Part shown: in pieces, positions 49,247 through 57,007 of the stretch
How positions within the stretch are numbered: the stretch's first letter is position 1
Layout: every line of letters starts with the position of its first letter
Assembly (NCBI GenBank): GCA_016721305.1
Contig: JADKIH010000015.1
Location: 44,284-108,283 of the forward strand
From: Bacteroidota bacterium
GTDB lineage: Bacteria > Bacteroidota > Bacteroidia > AKYH767-A > 2013-40CM-41-45
Length of the DNA: 64,000 nt
Direction of reading: 5' to 3'
Made by a program: the position numbers and the translations under genes
The notes under the pieces: model-generated
The model's input: only the letters and a program-made list of their open reading frames with translations
What the model was told of the DNA's origin: nothing
Databases searched by the model: none

Positions 49247-50764
49247 TCAGGCCTGTACTTTTACTTTCAATTTCATACCGGGCTTGAGATTTCGCGTGTC
49301 TTTGATACGATTCAAAGACTTCAATTCGGCCACAGTTACGCCTTGATAGCGTTGTGCAATATTAAAAAGAGTATCGCCGGGAGCGACAGTATGGTAAACA
49401 AATTTGGCAGGCGTCTTAATTTTAACAACCTTTTTTGTCTCGACAACAGCCTTCTTTTCGGCAACGACGCTATCATCGCTTTCTGTCAGCGATTTATTTT
49501 CAGCTTCGGTGAGAATTGGTTTATCGTCGTCATCCTCGCTACCGTTAGCCGGTTTCGAAATGAACACCGGATGTTTCTCGATTGTATAGACTACAAGTCG
49601 CTGACCTTTGAGCAGACGATTGTTACGAATTGTACGCTTGTTCCAGGCCTTTATTTCGCCGGCTGAACAGCTGTATCGGTTAGCGATGGTAGAAATATTT
49701 TCACCACGACGAACGACGTGAATCTTCTTTACTTTCTCCTTCACGATCATATAATCTCCACTCGGGCTGGATCCGCTCTGAGCGAGATTTTGATTTGGAA
49801 GAAGAGGATTAGGGCAATTAGGTCCGAGTCTGTCGAGTCCGATGTTCGTGTAATAATTGTTGAACATATCACGAACAACTTCATTACGAATCTGCGGACC
49901 GCGGCAACCCAGAACGATGCTTACCATTCGATGATCGCATTTAGCCGTAGTAGCTACCAGACAAAAGCCGGCACGACGAGTATAACCCGTTTTCAGTCCA
50001 TCAACTTCGCCGGAGAAATCGATTGTAAGTCGATTATGATTTCTGATAACAGAAGTTGCGCGACCGTTTTCAATTGTAGCATAACCCATCGAAGCAATTT
50101 CAGTTACTTCGGGGTATTTGAGCATTTCTAAAGTAAGAGCGAGAAGATCGGTTGGAGTCGATGAATTATCGAACATCGAGTGCGGAGCAGGTAAGGCGTT
50201 CGGATTACCGTAGAACGTGCTGAACATTCGCAACTCACGAGCACGAACATTCATTCGGTCGATTGTTTCCTGCAGATTTCCATTTGAAAGGAAACGAGCC
50301 ATCTGATCGGCGCATTCGTTGTTAGAAGCAATCATTGCCGCTTTAAAAACATCGCGGAGAGTATAATTCACATCTGAGTGGACAGTACGACGATTTTTAC
50401 GACGGCCTATTACCGACGAGCGAACCCAGTGTACATTGTCCGTCCATTTATATTTCCCGGCATAAACATCTTCGACGGCTAAAAGCGCAACCATCATCTT
50501 TGTGAGTGATGCAATCGGAAAAGCCGTCGACATATTCTTTTGCCAAACGATTTTCTTATTCATTACATCATACAAAAGGCCGGCTTTCACTTCGCCTTCA
50601 TTCACGAAAAGTGTGGAATCAGGAGCGTAGTTATAGTAGAGAGCAGGCAACGAATAATTCACCGCAGCAAGGCTATCATCAGGAGCATTGGCAGCCATGG
50701 CGCCCGAACAAAGTCCGGCTCCGGCTAATAATGCAGCTAAGAATGTGAAAATTCGTTTTTTCAT
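49247..50764 (-). CDS. D-alanyl-D-alanine carboxypeptidase (S11 family) with two C-terminal LysM domains
   Basis: The 505-residue protein has a signal peptide (FLAALLAGAGLCSGAMA) and the three active-site motifs of penicillin-binding D,D-carboxypeptidases: SLTK (86-89), SNN (147-149) and KTG (258-260, in DGLKTGYTRRAG). Two LysM domains follow (KIHVVRRGENISTIANRYSC, about 343-395; VYHTVAPGDTLFNIAQRYQG, about 455-503) separated by an acidic linker. It trims pentapeptide side chains in the periplasm, and the LysM domains bind the glycan. The LysM fusion in place of the usual C-terminal amphipathic helix anchors the enzyme to the wall itself. Intact. Confidence 0.92.
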   Translation of the reverse strand: MKKRIFTFLAALLAGAGLCSGAMAANAPDDSLAAVNYSLPALYYNYAPDSTLFVNEGEVKAGLLYDVMNKKIVWQKNMSTAFPIASLTKMMVALLAVEDVYAGKYKWTDNVHWVRSSVIGRRKNRRTVHSDVNYTLRDVFKAAMIASNNECADQMARFLSNGNLQETIDRMNVRARELRMFSTFYGNPNALPAPHSMFDNSSTPTDLLALTLEMLKYPEVTEIASMGYATIENGRATSVIRNHNRLTIDFSGEVDGLKTGYTRRAGFCLVATTAKCDHRMVSIVLGCRGPQIRNEVVRDMFNNYYTNIGLDRLGPNCPNPLLPNQNLAQSGSSPSGDYMIVKEKVKKIHVVRRGENISTIANRYSCSAGEIKAWNKRTIRNNRLLKGQRLVVYTIEKHPVFISKPANGSEDDDDKPILTEAENKSLTESDDSVVAEKKAVVETKKVVKIKTPAKFVYHTVAPGDTLFNIAQRYQGVTVAELKSLNRIKDTRNLKPGMKLKVKVQA

Positions 50765-51001
50765 AAATTTATGAGGAATCCTCCCCGCAGTTCTCTACCA
50801 ATAATATACGACGTAAGTCAGCTAAAGATCAACAATTTCGGGCAAAACCTGACTTATTTGCCGTAAGTATTGGATTTTTATACTCCAATAATACTCATAA
50901 CGTTACTAATTCCAAGATATTCGACCTTGAAATTTCGTTAAATTTATTAAAAATTCATGTGAGGAAGAAGGGGAAACGGGGAATTTCTTACAAAATGGAC
51001 A

Positions 51002-51100
51002 GGTTGCGAGTTGCGGGTTGCGAGTTGCGAGTTGCGGGTTGCGGGTTGCGAAACCAACAGTCAACTTACTACTTACTACTTACAACTTACTACCTACTAC
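51002..51100. repeat. Heptamer repeats overlapping the stop of the 51.1-kb T9SS cargo gene
   Basis: 51002-51051 reads as seven heptamers, GGTTGCG or AGTTGCG. 51064-51100 reads as ACTTACT (twice), ACTTACA, ACTTACT, ACCTACT, ACC. The latter contains, on the minus strand, the end of the T9SS gene. The rest of the 325-bp gap (50765-51089) is AT-rich, without a recognised gene. Confidence 0.85.
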
Positions 51101-51890
51101 CGACGACAATCTTCCTCACTTCACCCCCCGCATGGATGTAATACACGCCTTCCGCTAATGAAGCGACGGAAAGAGTATTATCTCCACGGTTGACTTGAAC
51201 AGATTTTACAAGACGTGCTTGTGTATCATAGATAGCAGCTGTTATCGTAGAAGCACCGGAATTTTTGATGTGAATTACATCGGAAGCAATTGTTGGGTAA
51301 ACTTGAAATTCTGCTGACGATGGTTTAGCTACGGTGTTGAGCTGGTCAATTGAAACATTGTCGATATCAAGCCAGAATTCGTTTGAGCCTGAACCACGAT
51401 GTGCAGCGAACATTATGTAGATGCTTTGTCCAAGGTAGTTATCCATCGATAAAACCGCAGGAGCAAAATTGATATCGCCCGGATAATTCCATTGATTAAT
51501 AGTGTAGAACGGATTAAAATTAATTCCATCCGTCGAAGCAAATACATCGAAGCTGTCGTCCTGTCCGAGTGTAGCAGGAGTAGCAGGATAGAGAAGCGGA
51601 TCAACAATTCTCCAGTCGAATGTAAGCTTGCAATCAGAAGGGATTGGTCCGATCAACGGAGTGATGATTGAATCTGCAGTTGAAAACGTTGTCATGTATG
51701 AAGCAAGTCCCTGGCTGCTGTTTGTTCCGTGAACCAAATACACGGTGATATCGCCGTTATAAGGAGGATTCGGAACCTGAAAAGCTGTGTATGATTCGAA
51801 ATCGTCGTTGAAAGGAAACGACTGCGCTGCTAATTGATTTGTGCCTAAGCAAAGACTTGCAAAACACAATGCTTGTAGAATTCTTTTCAT
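51090..51890 (-). CDS. T9SS type A cargo with MAM/jelly-roll-like (choice-of-anchor J) domain
   Basis: The 266-residue protein has a signal peptide (ILQALCFASLCLGTNQLAA), a single beta-sandwich domain (NDDFESYTAFQVPNPPYNG, CKLTFDWRIVDPLLY, QDDSFDVFASTDGINFNPFY, EFWLDIDNVSIDQL) and a T9SS sorting tail (AEFQVYPTIASDVIHIKNSG ... LAEGVYYIHAGGEVRKIVV). The last residues (GSR and stop) are encoded within heptamer repeats. It is exported to the surface, function unknown. A TATTTTTG box lies at 51959-51952 upstream on the minus strand, without a matching TTTG. Confidence 0.85.
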   Translation of the reverse strand: MKRILQALCFASLCLGTNQLAAQSFPFNDDFESYTAFQVPNPPYNGDITVYLVHGTNSSQGLASYMTTFSTADSIITPLIGPIPSDCKLTFDWRIVDPLLYPATPATLGQDDSFDVFASTDGINFNPFYTINQWNYPGDINFAPAVLSMDNYLGQSIYIMFAAHRGSGSNEFWLDIDNVSIDQLNTVAKPSSAEFQVYPTIASDVIHIKNSGASTITAAIYDTQARLVKSVQVNRGDNTLSVASLAEGVYYIHAGGEVRKIVVGSR

Positions 51891-52063
51891 GAAAAATATT
51901 TTTGGAGAAGCCGCTTCGTTTTGAAGTCAGCCGGATATGATTTGGTGAAGCCAAAAATACTGTTTTTATGTATTAAAAATATGATAAAGAACAGATTTAA
52001 CGAATCTAATTATTGACTGAATACCGAAAAAATAAAGCAGGCGGGTAGAATTATTAAAAAAAA

Positions 52064-53245
52064 TTAAGCGAGTCGTTTCACTGACTTAAAGCCTGATTTT
52101 AAATCGGTATTATCCATAAGCGACAAGAGCAATATTCCTGGTGATTTCCCTTTGTCGAGGCTGCCGAATTTATCGGTCTGCCGCAATGCTTCAGCACCGT
52201 TGTATGTAGCCCAGCGAATTAATTTTTCAAGGCTGATTTCAGGAAATGCATTTTGAATGGCCTTGAGTTCATCGAGTACAGACAACGACCAATTACTTGC
52301 ATAACTATCTGTTCCAATCGTGAGCTTCGCCCCCATTGAATCGAGCAAATCAATCGGAGGCAATTTATCTTCGATATAAAGATTAGCATTTGCACAGATC
52401 GTCCAGTAAATCGACTTTCGTGATTCGAGCACGTACTTAATATCGTCGACGGTCGTATAAGTATTATGGACTAATAACAACTTTGAAAATGAATTCAGGA
52501 ATGTGAGAATATACTTTAAGGCAGATTCAGCTTTAGGCGGATGAGAGAGCAAATCAGGATTTACTTTACTCATAACTTCGAACATTTTTCCGGCCTGATC
52601 GGTAAAGAACATATTCTCCGAAACAGTTTCCTGATTGTGAATACTAAGAGTAGAGAGCGAAGAAAAAATATCGTCGTTGATTTTTGCAAAGAGCTCCGGA
52701 GTCACCGTATAAGGAGCATGAGGAACGAGCGAGCATGCTAATCCGGCTTCAGTAAATTTCTTTCTCAATCGCACACCTTCTTCGAATGCCTGCTTTGTTT
52801 TCGTAGAAAGAATATCGAATAGCTCGATGAAAGTATAATATTGAATTTGACTTTCCGTCTTTGTAACAATTGAATCTGTCAGGTTAGAAATATCGCCAAC
52901 CAAATTAATTCCGTTCGAATACATTTCCCGATCGGCGGCTTTCATTGCTAGCTGAATTGTTGTTGAGTCAGACTCGCGGCCGGCAAGAATTTCTTTGACA
53001 AATTGAGGCAGTCCTTTTTTCTCAGAGAGTTTTCCTTTGAGATGAGACAGTTCGAGATGACAATGCGTGTTTACGAATCCCGGACAAAGAATGCCGGAAT
53101 GTTTTTCAATTTTGTCGCCGAGATTTTCAGAAGCTTGCCGTGAAAGAACATCTTCAATTTTTCCTTCATCGTTCAGAACAACAACACCATTTTCAATAGG
53201 TGCAGAAGAAACAGGATAAACCCAATCGGCTTGAATAAAACGCAT
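52064..53245 (-). CDS. Amidohydrolase-family metal-dependent deaminase
   Basis: About 393 residues from ATG 53245 (an upstream TTG at 53251 is less likely). Metal and catalytic motifs are present: GFVNTHCHLELSHLKG (HxH), VPHAPYTVTPE, LLVHNTYTTVDD and LTIGTDSYASN, and the family ending WATYNGAEALRQTDKFGSLD. This is the chlorohydrolase/SAH-deaminase/aminofutalosine-deaminase branch; members deaminate purine-like or guanidine-like substrates. The substrate cannot be decided from sequence, and no futalosine-pathway gene is adjacent. The leader between 51891 and 52063 holds no gene. Confidence 0.85.
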   Translation of the reverse strand: MRFIQADWVYPVSSAPIENGVVVLNDEGKIEDVLSRQASENLGDKIEKHSGILCPGFVNTHCHLELSHLKGKLSEKKGLPQFVKEILAGRESDSTTIQLAMKAADREMYSNGINLVGDISNLTDSIVTKTESQIQYYTFIELFDILSTKTKQAFEEGVRLRKKFTEAGLACSLVPHAPYTVTPELFAKINDDIFSSLSTLSIHNQETVSENMFFTDQAGKMFEVMSKVNPDLLSHPPKAESALKYILTFLNSFSKLLLVHNTYTTVDDIKYVLESRKSIYWTICANANLYIEDKLPPIDLLDSMGAKLTIGTDSYASNWSLSVLDELKAIQNAFPEISLEKLIRWATYNGAEALRQTDKFGSLDKGKSPGILLLSLMDNTDLKSGFKSVKRLA

Positions 53246-53305
53246 GCACAAAAATACGAAGGATAAATGGCTAAATCGTTATTCATTGCTTCGGGGGGAA
53301 TAGCT

Positions 53306-53313
53306 TATCTTTG
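53306..53313 (+). promoter_or_regulatory. -7 promoter element upstream of rlmN
   Basis: TATCTTTG at 53306-53313 matches the Bacteroidota -7 consensus. ATTG, 17 nt upstream at 53285-53288, is a weak -33 element. Transcription would begin just before the nonamer array that leads into rlmN. Confidence 0.45.
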
Positions 53314-53322
53314 TGACATGTT

Positions 53323-53361
53323 TCACGCAGAAAGCGCTGAAATGAGCAGAAATCGCAGAAA
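53323..53361 (+). repeat. Degenerate 9-nt tandem repeat ending at the rlmN start codon
   Basis: The units read CGCAGAAAG, CGCTGAAAT, GAGCAGAAA, TCGCAGAAA and are directly followed by ATG at 53362. The repeat therefore forms the leader of the rlmN message and includes its ribosome-binding region. Confidence 0.65.
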
Positions 53362-54478
53362 ATGTCAGGATTGAAGAAGGATATACGGGAAATTAGCTTT
53401 GAGGAAATCTCTGCTTGGTTTAAAGCCAACGGAGAGCCGGCTTTTCGTGCCCGTCAGGTTTGGGAATGGCTCTGGCAAAAAAGTGCCCGAAGTTTTGGGG
53501 CAATGACGAATTTGTCGAAAGCCCTGCGAGAAAAACTCGAAGAGAATTTTGTGATCAGAGCTGTTGAAGTTGATACGTTTCAGAAGAGCAAAGACCGCAC
53601 GATTAAAAATGCCTTTCGTTTGTTCGATGGAAATATTGTGGAAGGCGTATTGATTCCGACTGAGACACGAATGACGGCATGCGTTTCCTCGCAGGTAGGT
53701 TGTAGTCTAACCTGCAAGTTCTGCGCAACCGGAAAGCTAGAACGACTTCGTAATCTGAATGCCGATGAAATTTACGATCAGGTTGCATTGATTCGTGAGC
53801 AGTCGGAACGTGAATATGGAATTCCGCTGAGTAATATCGTTTACATGGGCATGGGTGAGCCATTGCTGAATTATGCAAATGTGTTGAAGAGTATCGAACG
53901 CATCACATCGCCCGACGGACTCGGCATGTCGCCGCAACGGATTACAGTGAGTACCGCCGGCATTGCCAAGATGATTAAAAGCTTGGCGATGACGAAGTGA
54001 AATTTAATCTGGCACTCTCGCTTCACGCTGCGAACGATGAAAAGCGAAATCACATTATGCCGATCAACGAGCACAATACACTCGATGTTTTGGCCGAAGC
54101 ACTTGATTATTTTTATTCTAAAACAGGAACACGCGTTACATTCGAGTACATCGTCTTCAACGGTTTCAACGATGAAATCCAGGACGCGAAAGAACTCGAA
54201 GCTTTTTGTCGTCGCGTGAAAGCCAAAGTCAATCTGATTGAATACAATCCGATCGATGGCGGAGAATTTTTAAATGCTCACGAAGACAAAATTGAAATTT
54301 TCAAAAACTATCTGGAGAGCCAGGAATTATTGTGAACATTCGTCGCAGTCGCGGAAAAGATATCGATGCAGCTTGCGGGCAGCTGGCGAATAAGAATGAG
54401 CATGCGGTGGTGCAAGGGGATTCAGGCTTAAGGTTCAAGGTTCAGGTTCAAGGTTCCGGTTCAAAGTTTAAAGTTTAA
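53362..54478 (+). CDS. rlmN: Dual-specificity RNA methyltransferase RlmN (two frame breaks)
   Basis: A radical-SAM enzyme that methylates C2 of A2503 in 23S rRNA and A37 in some tRNAs. The first part holds the cluster motif CSLTCKFC (Cys 114, 118, 121) and MGMGEPLLNY. A break near 53,985 leads to DDEVKFNLALSLHAANDEKR; a second near 54,325 leads to VNIRRSRGKDIDAACGQLA, which carries the catalytic Cys. The breaks are small, all conserved parts are present, and the enzyme is normally conserved, so these look like indel errors. The third frame continues past the usual end (GQLANKNEHAVVQGDSGL) into the heptamer array and stops at TAA 54476-54478 inside it. Confidence 0.9.
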
Positions 54479-54540
54479 GGTTCAAGGTTCAAAGTTCAAG
54501 GTTCAAGGTTCAAGGTTCAAAGTTCAAAGTTCAAGGTTCA
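54429..54540. repeat. Direct GTTCAAG/GTTCAAA heptamer array
   Basis: The sequence is built of 7-nt words, mainly GTTCAAG and GTTCAAA with GTTTAAG and GTTCCGG variants, beginning in the last codons of rlmN. The reverse-complement words (TTGAACC, CTTGAAC) follow as linkers from 54610 onward, so the two sides can pair. Confidence 0.85.
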
Positions 54541-54940
54541 ATGACCTTGATTAGGTAGCCTATAAATGAAATGGCATAAGTAAGGTAAACTGTCGCCTAC
54601 GCCACGTCGTTGAACTTTGAACCTTGAACTTTGAACTTTCTATGACCTGTATTAAGTAGCCTATAAATGAAATGGCATAAGTAAGGTAACCTGTCGCCTA
54701 CGCCACGTCTTTGAACTTTGAACTTTGAACTTCAATGACCTGTGATTAAGTAGCCTATAAATGAAATGGCATAAGTAAGGTAAACTGTTACCTACGCCAC
54801 GTCTTTGAACCTTGAACTTTGAACTTTGAACATCGAGCTTTCAATGGCCTGGATTAAGTAGCTTATAAATGAAATTGTATAATTAAGGCAAACTGTCGCC
54901 TACGCCACGTCTTTGAACTTTGAACCTTGAACTTTGAACG
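54541..54940. repeat. Four tandem copies of a 68-bp core separated by inverted heptamer linkers
   Basis: Cores lie at 54541-54608, 54642-54709, 54735-54803 and 54844-54911. Each begins ATGACC (ATGGCC in the last), continues with TTAAGTAGCCTATAAATG and AAATGGCATAAGTAAGG, and ends CGCCTACGCCACGTC (with small changes). Linkers of 25-40 bp consist of TTGAACT/TTGAACC words; a final linker runs to about 54940. The first three cores contain the codons ATG AAA TGG CAT AAG TAA; the fourth is the most diverged and lacks them. No protein of sensible length crosses the array. The remaining 58 bp to the next start hold nothing clear. Confidence 0.9.
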
Positions 54941-54998
54941 AGGAAAGTGGAAAGCGGAACGTTGACCAATCCATTTATTTAGCTTATTTTCGCCCCCC

Positions 54999-55973
54999 GT
55001 GTCCCTCTCCCTCGACGAAATAAAAGCCCCCATTGCCTCCGTCATGGATTCCTTTGAACAGAAGTTCAGGGATTCTATGAAGAGTCAGGTGCCTTTATTG
55101 GACCGCATCACGCATTACATCGTGAAGCGGAAGGGCAAGCAGATGCGACCGATGTTCGTCTTTTTATCGGCCGGACTTTGTGGCGGAGTGAATGATTCGA
55201 CGCATCGGGCTGCGACATTGATTGAATTGCTTCATACGGCAACATTGGTACGATGATGTGGTTGACGATTCAAACGAACGTCGCGGTTTCTTTTCGCTCA
55301 ATGCGCTTTGGAAAAATAAGATTGCCGTTTTAGTAGGCGATTATTTGCTGAGCAAAGGATTATTGCTCTCCGTGGAGCACACCGATTTTCGTTTTCTGAA
55401 AATTGTATCGGAGGCCGTACGCGTAATGAGCGAAGGCGAACTCATGCAAATTGAGAAAGCCAGAAAGCTCGACATCGACGAAGAGATTTATTATGAAATT
55501 ATACGTCAGAAGACAGCATCGTTGATTGCTTCTTGTTGTGCATGCGGAGCCGCATCATCGGAATCTGACGATGAAGTTGTGAAGAAAATGCACCGCTTTG
55601 GGGAATTGATTGGAATGGCTTTTCAGATTAAAGACGACTTATTTGATTACGGTCCGGATGGAGTGATTGGCAAACCGACAGGAATCGACATAAAGGAGAG
55701 TAAAATGACCTTACCGTTGATTTATTCGCTTTCAAAAGCCGACCGTCAAACGAAACGATCTGTCATTAACATCGTAAAAAACCACAATACCGACGACGCA
55801 AAGGTGAAAGAAGTGATTGCCTTTGTGAAAAATTCGGGCGGAATGGAATATGCTACGATGAAAATGAACGAATATCAGGCAAAGGCCTTCGAAGTACTCG
55901 AGACCTTCCTGATTCCGTTTTTCGTCGTTCGCTAAAAGACCTTGTTCGTTACACAACAGAACGAACACATTAA
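54999..55973 (+). CDS. Trans-type polyprenyl diphosphate synthase (two frame breaks)
   Basis: The frame starts at GTG 54999 (MSLSLDEIKAPIASVMDSFE). A gap near 55,250 removes two bases: HTATLV, then DDVVDDSNERRG in the next frame, the first Asp-rich motif (expected LVHDDVVDD). The second Asp motif is QIKDDLFDY. Near 55,907 one base is missing from a C run (TTCCTGAT for TTCCCTGAT); restoring it gives FPDSVFRRSLKDLVRYTTER, the standard C-terminus, stopping at TAA 55973. Total is about 325 residues. It extends farnesyl diphosphate with isopentenyl units to make the menaquinone side chain or a similar polyprenyl. Essential family, so the breaks are probably errors. Confidence 0.9.
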
Positions 55974-55987
55974 TCGTTACCCTATAA

Positions 55988-57007
55988 ATGAATCTGAATA
56001 AATTATTTTTTGCGACCGGAGCCGTCGTGATGCTATTGGCAGGCTTTATCGCCATTGCACCATCGGCATTGACGTGCGATCTAATTTATCCGAATCGAAT
56101 TGATTCCATCTGGGTTTGCTATCATGCACGTTTCGATCCTGCGATTGATTCAACGATACTGAATCCGGGCGATCTCCGACTGAAGTATTCCGATTTCAAT
56201 GTCCGCACAGCCGATTCTCTCCTCCTTAAAGGCTGGTACATTCCCGCAGCCGACACTCCGGCAAATACGATTTTGATTTTGCACGATCTTAATCAGAGCA
56301 AGATTCAACTGCTCGATTATGCTCAGCAATTTCATGATCGGAATTATAATGTTTGTCTGATGGATCTCCGCGCACACGGAACGAGCGAAGGCATGGAATT
56401 TTCCCCCGGCATTCCTTCTGTGAGCGACGGAAAACGGATGATAGACTCGCTGCTGAAGTTCAAGGAGACACAGCATATCGTTGTCATGGGGCTGGGCATC
56501 GGCGCTGCCATTGCCTTACAGGTGGCGGTGTACGACGGTCGGTGCGATGCCATAATTTTACAGAGCCCGTTCGACAAATCGAGACTTTTTTTGGATCGTT
56601 ACGCCTATAAAAAATGGGGTCCGGCGAAATATTTCTGGAGTACGATTCTGCGGAAAAAAGAAGAAAAACTGCTTCAATATCCGGTCAACGACTTGAATCT
56701 GACCGAGATTGCCAAATACCTGAACCTCCCTACCCTCTTCATTGCCGGGGCCAATGACGAATGGGTAGTTACCTCGGAAACGCTGGAAGTATTTCAGGCT
56801 TCCGCCACCGAAAAAAGGAGTTACTTTTGGTCAAGATGCGGGCACCTGACGATTGCTGCGGATGGCGGGGAAGACTATTACAACCGGATTTCCAATTTTC
56901 TGCTGGCTGCACTTCCCCGGAAACAAAAAACGACACGATACAAAAAGTTTGCTCTGAATGATCTCCCAGGATACTATCACCAGGATTTTCGACGCCGCTC
57001 GTATTGA
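55988..57007 (+). CDS. Alpha/beta-hydrolase-fold protein lacking the nucleophile serine
   Basis: The 339-residue protein has an N-terminal membrane or signal anchor (FFATGAVVMLLAGFIAIA), then the fold core: NTILILHDLNQSKIQ, YNVCLMDLRAHGTSEG, VVMGLGIGAAIAL, LPTLFIAGANDEWV and CGHLTIA. The nucleophile elbow GxSxG reads GLGIG (168-172): residue 170 is Gly, not Ser. The Asp (257) and His (286) of the triad are still present. The protein may be a non-hydrolytic relative or a membrane-anchored binder. Its last 50 nt overlap dnaG out of frame. A single indel at about 56,950 would end it at a TGA next to the dnaG ATG, so the true C-terminus may be shorter. Confidence 0.75.
   Translation: MNLNKLFFATGAVVMLLAGFIAIAPSALTCDLIYPNRIDSIWVCYHARFDPAIDSTILNPGDLRLKYSDFNVRTADSLLLKGWYIPAADTPANTILILHDLNQSKIQLLDYAQQFHDRNYNVCLMDLRAHGTSEGMEFSPGIPSVSDGKRMIDSLLKFKETQHIVVMGLGIGAAIALQVAVYDGRCDAIILQSPFDKSRLFLDRYAYKKWGPAKYFWSTILRKKEEKLLQYPVNDLNLTEIAKYLNLPTLFIAGANDEWVVTSETLEVFQASATEKRSYFWSRCGHLTIAADGGEDYYNRISNFLLAALPRKQKTTRYKKFALNDLPGYYHQDFRRRSY

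Noticed and set aside
50506..50748. 80-codon plus-strand frame opposite the D,D-carboxypeptidase signal region
   Set aside because: It overlaps an intact gene on the other strand and has no family or start signals.
54429..54940. CRISPR-like array (repeat cores with variable linkers)
   Set aside because: The repeats are 68 bp, far longer than CRISPR repeats, the 'spacers' are simple heptamer words rather than unique sequences, and no cas gene is present.
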